Positions 5,958 through 11,920 of a stretch of 12,113 nucleotides of DNA are shown piece by piece. This stretch comes from an uncultured Pseudomonadota bacterium (GTDB taxonomy: Bacteria; Pseudomonadota; Gammaproteobacteria; Burkholderiales; Usitatibacteraceae). The notes under the pieces are model-generated. The model made no database searches and was not told the DNA's origin. It worked only from the letters and a program-made list of their open reading frames with translations. The position numbers and the translations under genes were made by a program. Location: the NCBI GenBank assembly GCA_937898635.1, contig CALEJW010000257.1:1-12113 (forward strand), in the 5' to 3' direction. Each line of letters starts with the position of its first letter. Position 1 is the first letter of the stretch.

Positions 5958-7367
5958 ATGAAGCACAGCCTCCAGCTCAAGCTCTCCCAGCACCTCACGC
6001 TCACGCCGCAGCTGCAGCAATCGATCCGGTTGCTCCAGCTGTCCACGGTCGAGCTGAACCAGGAGCTCGAGCGCTACCTCGCCGAGAACCCGCTGCTCGA
6101 GCGCGCCGACCTCGCCGGCGACGAGGCCGTCCCCGCCGCGAGTGCCCCGGCGCCCGCCGCCGAGGCCGAGGCGGAGCCCCCGGCGGCGGCCGACGACGCG
6201 GTCTCCTTCGGCGACGAGCTCTTCGGCGGCAACCGCCGCAACGACGAGGACCGCGACGACTTCACGCAGATCGCGGCCGCCGAGCCGGGGCTCCAGGAGG
6301 CGCTCATCCGCCAGCTCCAGCTCACCTCGATGAGCGAGCGCGACAAGCGCCTCGCGCTCCTCGTGATCGCGAACCTCAACGGCGACGGCTACCTCACCGC
6401 CGACCTCGAGGAGCTGCGCGAGATCGGCGCCACCGAGATCGAGGACCTCGAGGTGGAGGACGTCTCGGTCGCCCTGCGGCAGGTGCAGAACCTGGAGCCC
6501 GCGGGCGTCGGCGCGCGCGACCTCGCGGAGTGCCTCGCGCTGCAGCTCAAGGCGCTGGACCCGGCCCCGCCGCAGCGCGACCGCGCGATCGAGCTCGTGT
6601 CGCGGCACCTCGAGGTGCTCGCCGCCCGCGACTTCAACCGGCTGCGGCGCCTCATGGGCCTCTCCGAGGACGAGCTGCGCGAGGTCCGCGCCCTCGTCCT
6701 CACGCTCGACCCCAAGCCGGGCCGCGCCTGGGGGGAGGGCGACGTGCGCTACGTCGTGCCCGACGTGACCGTCCGCAAGACCGGCGGGCGCTGGATCGCG
6801 CAGCTCAACCGCGACGCGATGCCGCGGCTGCGGGTCAACAAGCTCTACGCCGACCTCCTGCAGTCCTCCCGCGACAACGGCGGGCGCAACCTCGCGGGGC
6901 AGCTCCAGGAGGCGCGCTGGCTCATCAAGAACGTGCAGCAGCGCTTCGACACGATCCTGCGCGTGACCCAGGCGATCGTCGACCGGCAGCGGAATTTCTT
7001 CGAGCACGGCGAGGTGGCCATGCGCCCCCTCGTGCTGCGCGAGATCGCCGAGGCGGTGGGCCTGCACGAGTCCACCATCTCCCGCGTGACCACGCAGAAG
7101 TACATGCTCACCACGCGGGGCATCTTCGAGCTGAAGTACTTCTTCGGCAGCCACGTCGCCACCGACACCGGCGGCGCGTGCTCCTCCACGGCGATCCGCG
7201 CGCTCATCAAGCAGCTCGTGGCCGCCGAGGACGGCAAGAAGCCCCTGTCGGACCACCGCATCTCGGACATCCTCGCGCAGCAGGGCATCCAGGTCGCGCG
7301 AAGGACGGTGGCGAAGTATCGCGAGGCGATGCACATCCAGCCCGCGAGCCTCAGGAAGTCCATCTGA
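5958..7367 (+). CDS. rpoN: RNA polymerase sigma-54 factor
   Basis: RpoN directs RNA polymerase to -24/-12 promoters, whose opening needs an AAA+ activator; these include nitrogen-assimilation genes. It has 469 residues, all regions present. Region I (about 1-50) is the glutamine- and leucine-rich activator-interacting segment (SLQLKLSQHLTLTPQLQQSI). Region II (about 55-105) is an acidic Ala/Pro/Glu linker. The core-binding domain follows (about 110-300). The helix-turn-helix is in REIAEAVGLHESTISRVTTQ, and the RpoN box ARRTVAKYRE is at 447-456 near the C-terminus. ATG 5958 starts the canonical MKHSLQLKLSQ N-terminus; no strong Shine-Dalgarno sequence precedes it. It lies 33 bp after lptB and 23 bp before hpf. 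Confidence 0.98.
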   Translation: MKHSLQLKLSQHLTLTPQLQQSIRLLQLSTVELNQELERYLAENPLLERADLAGDEAVPAASAPAPAAEAEAEPPAAADDAVSFGDELFGGNRRNDEDRDDFTQIAAAEPGLQEALIRQLQLTSMSERDKRLALLVIANLNGDGYLTADLEELREIGATEIEDLEVEDVSVALRQVQNLEPAGVGARDLAECLALQLKALDPAPPQRDRAIELVSRHLEVLAARDFNRLRRLMGLSEDELREVRALVLTLDPKPGRAWGEGDVRYVVPDVTVRKTGGRWIAQLNRDAMPRLRVNKLYADLLQSSRDNGGRNLAGQLQEARWLIKNVQQRFDTILRVTQAIVDRQRNFFEHGEVAMRPLVLREIAEAVGLHESTISRVTTQKYMLTTRGIFELKYFFGSHVATDTGGACSSTAIRALIKQLVAAEDGKKPLSDHRISDILAQQGIQVARRTVAKYREAMHIQPASLRKSI

Positions 7368-7378
7368 ACGAAACGCAA

Positions 7379-7384
7379 AAGGAG
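7379..7384 (+). promoter_or_regulatory. Ribosome binding site of hpf
   Basis: AAGGAG lies 6 nt before the ATG at 7391. It is one of only two strong Shine-Dalgarno sequences in the cluster and suits a gene whose product is needed in high copy number relative to its neighbours. Confidence 0.75.
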
Positions 7385-7390
7385 CACCCG

Positions 7391-7711
7391 ATGAACCTCC
7401 AGCTCACCGGCCACCAGGTCGAGATCACGCCGTCGATCCGCGAGTACGTCGTCACGAAGCTCGAGCGCATCAACCGGCATTTCGAGCACGTGATCGACGT
7501 GAACGTGATCCTGTCGGTGCAGAAGCTCGACCAGACGATCGAGGCGACGGTCCACCTTTCCGGCAAGGACATCCACGTCGCCTGCCACGACGCCGACATG
7601 TACGCGGCGATCGACGGCCTCGTCGACAAGCTCGACCGCCAGATCATCCGGCACAAGGAGAAGTTCCAGGAGGGACGCCATGACGCAAGCCCGAAGCGCA
7701 CGGCCTCCTGA
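7391..7711 (+). CDS. hpf: Short-form ribosome hibernation promoting factor (HPF/YfiA family)
   Basis: The protein binds the 30S decoding region and, in the short form, helps form inactive 100S ribosome dimers in stationary phase. It has 106 residues, so it is the short type without the C-terminal dimerisation domain. Family features visible are MNLQLTGHQVEITPSIREYV at the start, KLERINRHFEHVIDVNVIL, and ATVHLSGKDIHVACHDADMY with AIDGLVDKLDRQI, matching the beta-alpha-beta-beta-beta-alpha fold. It follows rpoN directly, as in most Proteobacteria, where it was once called a sigma-54 modulation protein. Its last 32 bp overlap the start of ptsN if the ATG at 7680 is used, and the ptsN ribosome site lies inside its coding sequence. 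Confidence 0.96.
   Translation: MNLQLTGHQVEITPSIREYVVTKLERINRHFEHVIDVNVILSVQKLDQTIEATVHLSGKDIHVACHDADMYAAIDGLVDKLDRQIIRHKEKFQEGRHDASPKRTAS
7668..7674 (+). promoter_or_regulatory. Ribosome binding site of ptsN inside hpf
   Basis: AGGAGGG is 5 nt before the ATG at 7680 and is the best Shine-Dalgarno match in the window. It supports the upstream ptsN start over the GTG at 7743, which has no such sequence. Confidence 0.6.
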
Positions 7712-8228
7712 GCCGGCCGGCCCGCTGCCCGGTGCCGCGCCCGTGAACCGACTCGCCCCCCTGCTCCCGCCGGCGCACGTCTCGCTCGACCTGGACGTGG
7801 GCAGCAAGAAGCGCCTCTTCGAGCAGGTGGGGCTCCTCTTCGAGAACACCCGGCAGATCCCGCGCGCGCGCGTCTTCGACAGCCTCTTCGACCGCGAGAA
7901 GCTCGGGTCCACGGGACTGGGCTACGGGGTGGCCATCCCGCACGGCCGGCTGAAGAACCTGAAGGACACGCTCTGCGCCTTCGTGCGCACCCAGTCCCCG
8001 GTGCCCTTCGAGTCCCCCGACGGGCAGCCGGTGCGGCTCGTCCTCGCGATGCTCGTTCCCGAGCACGCCACCGAGCAGCACCTGGAGCTCCTCTCCGACC
8101 TCGCCCAGATGTTCAGCGACCGCGACCTGCGCGAGCAGCTCCTCGCCGCGGGCGACGTCGCCACGGCCCACCGCCTGCTCACGGAATGGTCGCCGTATGC
8201 CCCGCCTCAGCATTCAGCAGCTCTTTGA
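7680..8228 (+). CDS. ptsN: Nitrogen-PTS EIIA component (EIIA-Ntr)
   Basis: EIIA-Ntr is the terminal phospho-acceptor of the nitrogen phosphotransferase system. It does not transport sugar but regulates targets such as K+ uptake and amino-sugar metabolism according to its phosphorylation state. The PTS EIIA type-2 domain is complete: SKKRLFEQVGLLFEN, GLGYGVAIPHGR with the phosphorylated His88 (His67 if the short start is used), and HLELLSDLAQMF near the C-terminus. Two starts compete. ATG 7680 has an excellent ribosome site but adds 21 Pro/Ala-rich residues and overlaps hpf by 32 bp. GTG 7743 has no ribosome site but gives the usual family N-terminus (NRLAPLLPP) and a usual length of 161. I list the ATG. 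The 3' end overlaps hprK by 32 bp. Its phosphate donors (PtsP, NPr/HPr) are not in the window. Confidence 0.92.
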   Translation: MTQARSARPPEPAGPLPGAAPVNRLAPLLPPAHVSLDLDVGSKKRLFEQVGLLFENTRQIPRARVFDSLFDREKLGSTGLGYGVAIPHGRLKNLKDTLCAFVRTQSPVPFESPDGQPVRLVLAMLVPEHATEQHLELLSDLAQMFSDRDLREQLLAAGDVATAHRLLTEWSPYAPPQHSAAL

Positions 8229-9165
8229 GGACCGGCGCGACCGCCTGGGGCTCACCTGGGCGGCGGGCGCCTCCGGCAGCCACCGGGAGCTCACCAACGA
8301 GATGCTCTCGCGCCCCGGGCTCGGGCTCATCGGGCACCTGAACCTCATCCACCCCCTCATCGTCCAGGTGCTCGGCGCGAGCGAGCTCGACTACCTCGCG
8401 CGCCTGGGCGAGGCGGCGCGCACCGAGATGCTCGATCGCCTGGCGGGCGGCGCCACGCTCTGCATCATCGTCGGCGACGGCCTCGCGGTGCCGCCGGCGC
8501 TGGAGGCCGTGGGCGCCCGGGCCGCGATCCCGGTCCTCGCCTCCGCCGAGAAGAGCCAGCAGGTGATCAACGTCCTGCGCCCCTACCTGCAGGGCGAGCT
8601 GGGCGAGGTCACGTCGCTGCACGGCGTCTACCTCGACGTGCTCGAGATCGGCGTCCTCATCACGGGCGAATCGTCCATCGGCAAGAGCGAGCTCGCGCTC
8701 GAGCTCATCTCCCGCGGGCACGGCCTCGTCGCCGACGACGTGGTGGAGCTGCAGCAGACGGGGCCGGAGACGGTGCAGGGGCGCTGCCCGCCGATGCTGC
8801 GCGACTTCCTCGAGGTGCGGGGCCTCGGCGTGCTCAACATCCGCTCCATCTTCGGCGAGACCGCCGTGCGCCCGCGCAAGATCCTGCGCCTCATCGTCCA
8901 CCTCGAGTTCCCGCGCGAGGGCGAGCTCGAGGAGCGCGAGCGCCTCACGACGCGCTCCGGCACGCGCAGCGTCCTCGGCGTCGAGGTGCCCACCGTGACC
9001 CTCACCGTCGCCCCGGGGCGAAACCTCGCGGTGCTGGTGGAGGCGGCGGTGCGCAACCACATCCTCATGACGCGCGGCATCGACTCCACGCGCGACTTCA
9101 TCTCCCGCCAGGCCGCCGCGATGAGGAGCGGGGACCCCGCCGACCGCGAGCCGCGGGGCGACTGA
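8197..9165 (+). CDS. hprK: HPr kinase/phosphorylase
   Basis: This bifunctional enzyme phosphorylates HPr on a regulatory serine using ATP or PPi and removes the phosphate by phosphorolysis. It has 322 residues. The N-terminal domain (about 1-130) is followed by the catalytic domain with Walker A GESSIGKS (157-164), His142 in SLHGVYLDVLEIG, the ADD pair Asp180/Asp181, and the HprK signature LEVRGLGVLNIRSIFG (205-220). The C-terminal region around 300 (MTRGIDSTRDFI) is also typical. The start MPRLSIQQLFEDRRDRLGL matches family N-termini, so the 32-bp overlap with ptsN is probably real. rapZ begins on the very next base after its stop. In Betaproteobacteria, HprK is linked to an incomplete PTS with a regulatory rather than transport role; its partner HPr must be encoded elsewhere. 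Confidence 0.97.
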   Translation: MPRLSIQQLFEDRRDRLGLTWAAGASGSHRELTNEMLSRPGLGLIGHLNLIHPLIVQVLGASELDYLARLGEAARTEMLDRLAGGATLCIIVGDGLAVPPALEAVGARAAIPVLASAEKSQQVINVLRPYLQGELGEVTSLHGVYLDVLEIGVLITGESSIGKSELALELISRGHGLVADDVVELQQTGPETVQGRCPPMLRDFLEVRGLGVLNIRSIFGETAVRPRKILRLIVHLEFPREGELEERERLTTRSGTRSVLGVEVPTVTLTVAPGRNLAVLVEAAVRNHILMTRGIDSTRDFISRQAAAMRSGDPADREPRGD

Positions 9166-10008
9166 ATGCAGCTCACGCTCGTCAGCGGCGTCTCCGGCTC
9201 CGGCAAGAGCGTCGTGCTGAAGGCCCTGGAGGACTCGGGCTACTTCTGCGTGGACAACCTGCCGCCCAGCATGATCCGCGGGCTCGTCGCCTTCCTCGCC
9301 ACGCGGGGAGAGCCGCGCGTCGCCGTGAGCGCGGACGCGCGCAGCGCCGACACCATCGAGACGCTGCCGCGCGTCGTGGCCGAGGAGCGCGCGGGCGGCA
9401 CGAACGTGCGCCTCGTCTTCCTCGACGCGAGCGACGCGAGCCTGGTGCGCCGCTTCTCGGAGACGCGCCGGCCGCATCCCCTCGCGGGGCAGGGCCGCAC
9501 GCTCGAGGAGGCGCTCGCGATGGAGCGCGCGCTCCTCGCGCCCATCGCGGAGATGGGGCACCGCGTGGACACGAGCTCCCTCACCCCGGTCCAGCTGCGC
9601 GAGTGGATCCGCGAGCTCCTCGAGTCCGACGACTCGCGGCTCGTCGTCTGCGTGGAATCGTTCGGCTTCAAGGGCGGCGTGCCCCTCAACGCCGACTTCG
9701 TCTTCGACGCGCGCTTCCTGCCCAACCCGCACTACGACCCGGTGCTGCGCCCGAAGACCGGCCGCGACCCGGAGGTGGCGCGCTTCCTGGAGCAGGAGAC
9801 CGACGCCGCGCGCCTGCTGGAGGACATCCACGCCTTCCTCGAGCGCTGGCTGCCGCGCTTCGCGCTCGACCGCCGCGCCGCGCTCACCGTCGCCATCGGC
9901 TGCACGGGCGGGCGGCACCGCTCCGTGTACCTCGCCGAGCGCCTGGCGGGGCTCCTGCGCGAGCGCCACCCGCTGATCCTGCGCCACCGCGACCTCGACC
10001 GGCCCTAG
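9166..10008 (+). CDS. rapZ: RapZ (YvcJ/YhbJ) family nucleotide- and RNA-binding protein
   Basis: It has 280 residues. The N-terminal P-loop domain shows Walker A GVSGSGKS (8-15) and the conserved YFCVDNLPP (26-34). The C-terminal domain ends with GCTGGRHRSVYLAERL (Cys246, His251), which aligns with the E. coli pocket that senses glucosamine-6-phosphate. In E. coli, RapZ hands the sRNA GlmZ to RNase E and so controls GlmS, the source of UDP-GlcNAc for LPS and peptidoglycan. Whether that role holds in this lineage is not known from the sequence, and no GlmY/GlmZ-like RNA was recognised here. The C-terminal tail is RHRDLDRP, without the KRK cluster that helps bind RNA in E. coli. ATG 9166 directly abuts the hprK stop; the next gene starts 12 bp downstream. 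Confidence 0.95.
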   Translation: MQLTLVSGVSGSGKSVVLKALEDSGYFCVDNLPPSMIRGLVAFLATRGEPRVAVSADARSADTIETLPRVVAEERAGGTNVRLVFLDASDASLVRRFSETRRPHPLAGQGRTLEEALAMERALLAPIAEMGHRVDTSSLTPVQLREWIRELLESDDSRLVVCVESFGFKGGVPLNADFVFDARFLPNPHYDPVLRPKTGRDPEVARFLEQETDAARLLEDIHAFLERWLPRFALDRRAALTVAIGCTGGRHRSVYLAERLAGLLRERHPLILRHRDLDRP

Positions 10009-10020
10009 GGACGCGCGGCG

Positions 10021-10641
10021 ATGCTCGTGATGAACCTCCTCTCCGCGGGGCCGCCCCCCGCCGAGACGGTGCCGATCTTCCCGCTCGGCACGGTGCTCTA
10101 CCCCGGCACGCGCCTGCCGCTGCGCATCTTCGAGCCGCGCTACATGGACATGGCCAAGGCGTGCCTGCGCGACGGGCTCCCGTTCGGCGTGTGCCTCATC
10201 CGCGAGGGCGAGGAAGTCGGCGCGCCCGCCGTGCCCGAGTCCGTGGGCTGCCTCGCCCGCATCGGCGAGTGGGACATGCGCACCCTGGGGATCCTGAACG
10301 TGACCGCCGAGGGCGGCGAGCGCTTCCGCCTGCTGGCGACGAAGACCACGCCGGCGGGACTCATCCTCGGCGACATCGCGCGGATCGCGGCGGAGGACCC
10401 GGTCGAGACGCCCGGGCTCGCGCCGAGCGCGGGCTTCGTGAGGAAGGTGATCGAGGCGGTGGGCGAGGCCCGCTTCGCGCCGCCGCACCGCTACGACGAC
10501 GCGAGCTGGGTGGGGTTCAGGCTCGCCGAGATCCTGCCGCTGCGGGTCGCCGTGAAGCAGATGCTCCTCGAGCTCACCGACCCCGGCGCGCGGATCGAGA
10601 TCCTGCACCGCTTCCTGCGCGAGCGGAAGCTGGTGGAGTAG
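10021..10641 (+). CDS. Stand-alone LON substrate-binding domain protein
   Basis: The 206-residue protein consists of one LON N-terminal domain (PF02190 type): VPIFPLGTVLYPGTRLPLRIFEPRY near the start (written here as two joined motifs, IFPLGTVLYPG and LPLRIFEPRY), then GVCLIREGEEVG and the GERFRLL strand. There is no AAA+ or Ser-Lys protease domain, so it is not Lon itself. Such small proteins are widespread in Proteobacteria and their function is not established; a peptide- or substrate-binding role is guessed from the Lon domain. The start at ATG 10021 is 12 bp after rapZ, with a second in-frame ATG at 10030; neither has a strong Shine-Dalgarno sequence. It probably ends the operon. Its last 68 bp overlap the 3' end of the converging mutY, and its end (TDPGARIEILHRFLRERKL) resembles the family, so this is the conserved partner of the overlap. 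Confidence 0.9.
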   Translation: MLVMNLLSAGPPPAETVPIFPLGTVLYPGTRLPLRIFEPRYMDMAKACLRDGLPFGVCLIREGEEVGAPAVPESVGCLARIGEWDMRTLGILNVTAEGGERFRLLATKTTPAGLILGDIARIAAEDPVETPGLAPSAGFVRKVIEAVGEARFAPPHRYDDASWVGFRLAEILPLRVAVKQMLLELTDPGARIEILHRFLRERKLVE

Positions 10642-11695
10642 CCGCCCCCGGCGGCAGGCGCCCGAGGAGCTTCTTCACGGGCGCGGGCAGGGCGGCGTCC
10701 GCCACCCGCGAGAGCGCGAGCCACGCCGCCGGCGCCGGCGCCCTTCGCGTCCGCGCGCCTCGCACGCGCACCAGCCACGGCGTGACACCGAGCGTGAAAT
10801 GGGTGAAGGCGTGGGCGAAGCCCGGGAGGGCCTCGACCCTCTCCACGCGAAGCCCGGTCAGGCGCTCGACCCACGGCGCGGGATCCGTGCCGGCCGGCGC
10901 TTCCGGCAGGCTCCACAGCCCTCCCCAGATGCCCTTCGGCGGCCGCGGCTCGACCAGCACCTCGCCCCGGGACACGACCACGAGCATCGCGACCTCGCGA
11001 CGCGACGGCACCCGCGGCGCCTTGCGTCCCGGCAGTTCCCCGATGCGATCCTCGCGCCGGGCGACGCACGACCTGCGCACGGGGCACCGCCCGCAATCGG
11101 GGCGGGAACGGGTGCAGACGGTCGCGCCCAGGTCCATGAGCCCCTGCGTGTAGGGCACCACGCCGCGCGCCGGCACCAGCGACTCGGCGAGATCCCACAA
11201 GGCCGCGAGAACCGGCGCCGAATCGACAGGGCCCGCGATCCCGAAATGGCGGGCGAGGACCCGCTTCACGTTGCCGTCGAGGATGGCCCGCGGCGCGCCC
11301 GTGGAAAGGGCTTCGATCGCGCCCGCCGTCGAGCGCCCGATGCCCGGAAGCGCGGCGATCGCCGCCGCCTCGCGCGGGAACCGGCCGCCGTGCCGGCCGG
11401 CCACGGCCTGCGCGGCGCGATGGAGGTTCCGGGCGCGGGCGTAGTACCCGAGCCCGCTCCACAGGCGCATCACCTCCTCGACGGGCGCCCCGGCGAGGGC
11501 GCCCACGTCGGGAAAGCGCGCGAGGAAGCGCTCGAAATAAGGAACGACGGTGGCGACCTGGGTCTGCTGCAGCATGATTTCCGAGACCCAGATCCGGTAG
11601 GCGTCGCGCGTGCCCTGCCACGGCAGGCCATGGCGGCCGTGCCGGCGCTGCCAGGCCGACACGCGGGCGGCGAAGGTGGGGGAGCGGGGGGGCAA
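10574..11695 (-). CDS. mutY: Adenine DNA glycosylase MutY
   Basis: MutY excises adenine mispaired with 8-oxoguanine, preventing G:C to T:A changes. It has 373 residues from the TTG start. Visible are LPWQGTRDAYRIW, catalytic Glu39 in SEIMLQQTQV (Glu37 in E. coli), the helix-hairpin-helix ALPGIGRSTAGAI, catalytic Asp in ILDGNVKRVLAR, and a 4Fe-4S loop with Cys spacing 6-2-5 (CTRSRPDCGRCPVRRSC). A C-terminal NUDIX-like 8-oxoG-recognition domain follows (IWGGLWSLPE, HAFTHFTL). The frame has no ATG between the tRNA and the fold. TTG 11695 gives an N-terminus in register with E. coli (FAARVSAWQ), while GTG 11662 would remove that segment. No Shine-Dalgarno sequence is visible. The last residues after VKKLLGRL are a low-complexity tail read antisense to the LON gene. 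Confidence 0.93.
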   Translation of the reverse strand: MPPRSPTFAARVSAWQRRHGRHGLPWQGTRDAYRIWVSEIMLQQTQVATVVPYFERFLARFPDVGALAGAPVEEVMRLWSGLGYYARARNLHRAAQAVAGRHGGRFPREAAAIAALPGIGRSTAGAIEALSTGAPRAILDGNVKRVLARHFGIAGPVDSAPVLAALWDLAESLVPARGVVPYTQGLMDLGATVCTRSRPDCGRCPVRRSCVARREDRIGELPGRKAPRVPSRREVAMLVVVSRGEVLVEPRPPKGIWGGLWSLPEAPAGTDPAPWVERLTGLRVERVEALPGFAHAFTHFTLGVTPWLVRVRGARTRRAPAPAAWLALSRVADAALPAPVKKLLGRLPPGAATPPASARAGSGAGSRSARRGR

Positions 11696-11707
11696 TCGCG
11701 CGGGAGA

Positions 11708-11781
11708 TGGAGCGGGTGAAGGGAATCGAACCCTCGTCGTAAGCTTGGGAAGCTTCTGCTCTGCCATTGAGCTACACCCGC
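11708..11781 (-). tRNA. tRNA-Gly (anticodon CCC)
   Basis: The complete cloverleaf is 74 nt including an encoded CCA. The acceptor stem is GCGGGTG with CACCCGC, the discriminator base is T, the D-arm is GCTC/GAGC, and the T-arm is GAGGG with loop TTCGATT and CCCTT. The anticodon loop TTCCCAA has CCC at 11749-11747, reading GGG. The anticodon stem GAAGC/GCTTA has one G/A mismatch at its outer pair. The sequence closely resembles E. coli Gly-CCC tRNA. The mature 3' end lies 12 bp before the mutY start codon on the same strand. Confidence 0.96.
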
Positions 11782-11792
11782 GGCGAGGCGCC

Positions 11793-11798
11793 ATTTTA
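11793..11798 (-). promoter_or_regulatory. Candidate -10 box (TAAAAT) for tRNA-Gly and mutY
   Basis: On the minus strand TAAAAT (5 of 6 consensus bases) ends 11 nt before the tRNA 5' end, inside the only AT-rich patch of the 139-bp intergenic region 11782-11920. It is followed by a G/C-rich discriminator (GGCGCCTCGCC), as expected for stringently controlled stable-RNA promoters. No good -35 is visible; GACGGT around 11819-11814 is a weak candidate. The rest of the intergenic region is GC-rich low-complexity sequence in which I recognise nothing else. Confidence 0.55.
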
Positions 11799-11907
11799 CC
11801 CGAGGCCGCCCGCACCGTCGCCCGCGCCGCCCGCGCCGGCGGGAGGCCATTCGCGCCGCCGGAGCGCCATCCGTCGCAGGGCGGCGGCCGCCTGCGGCTC
11901 CCCGCGA

Positions 11908-11913
11908 TAGGAT
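11908..11913 (+). promoter_or_regulatory. TAGGAT: weak -10 box or ribosome site before the right-edge gene
   Basis: TAGGAT lies 7 bp before the ATG at 11921. As a -10 box (4 of 6) it would place the transcript start on the ATG, giving a leaderless mRNA. Alternatively its AGGA (11909-11912) is a short Shine-Dalgarno sequence 8 nt from the start. The sequence alone cannot separate the two. Confidence 0.3.
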
Positions 11914-11920
11914 GCTCGCC

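Noticed and set aside
4962..7334. 790-codon minus-strand frame opposite lptA-lptB-rpoN
   Set aside because: Antisense shadow of three well-identified genes, with biased low-information composition.
8179..10608. 809-codon minus-strand frame opposite hprK-rapZ-LON
   Set aside because: Same reason: antisense shadow of conserved genes, no domain signature.
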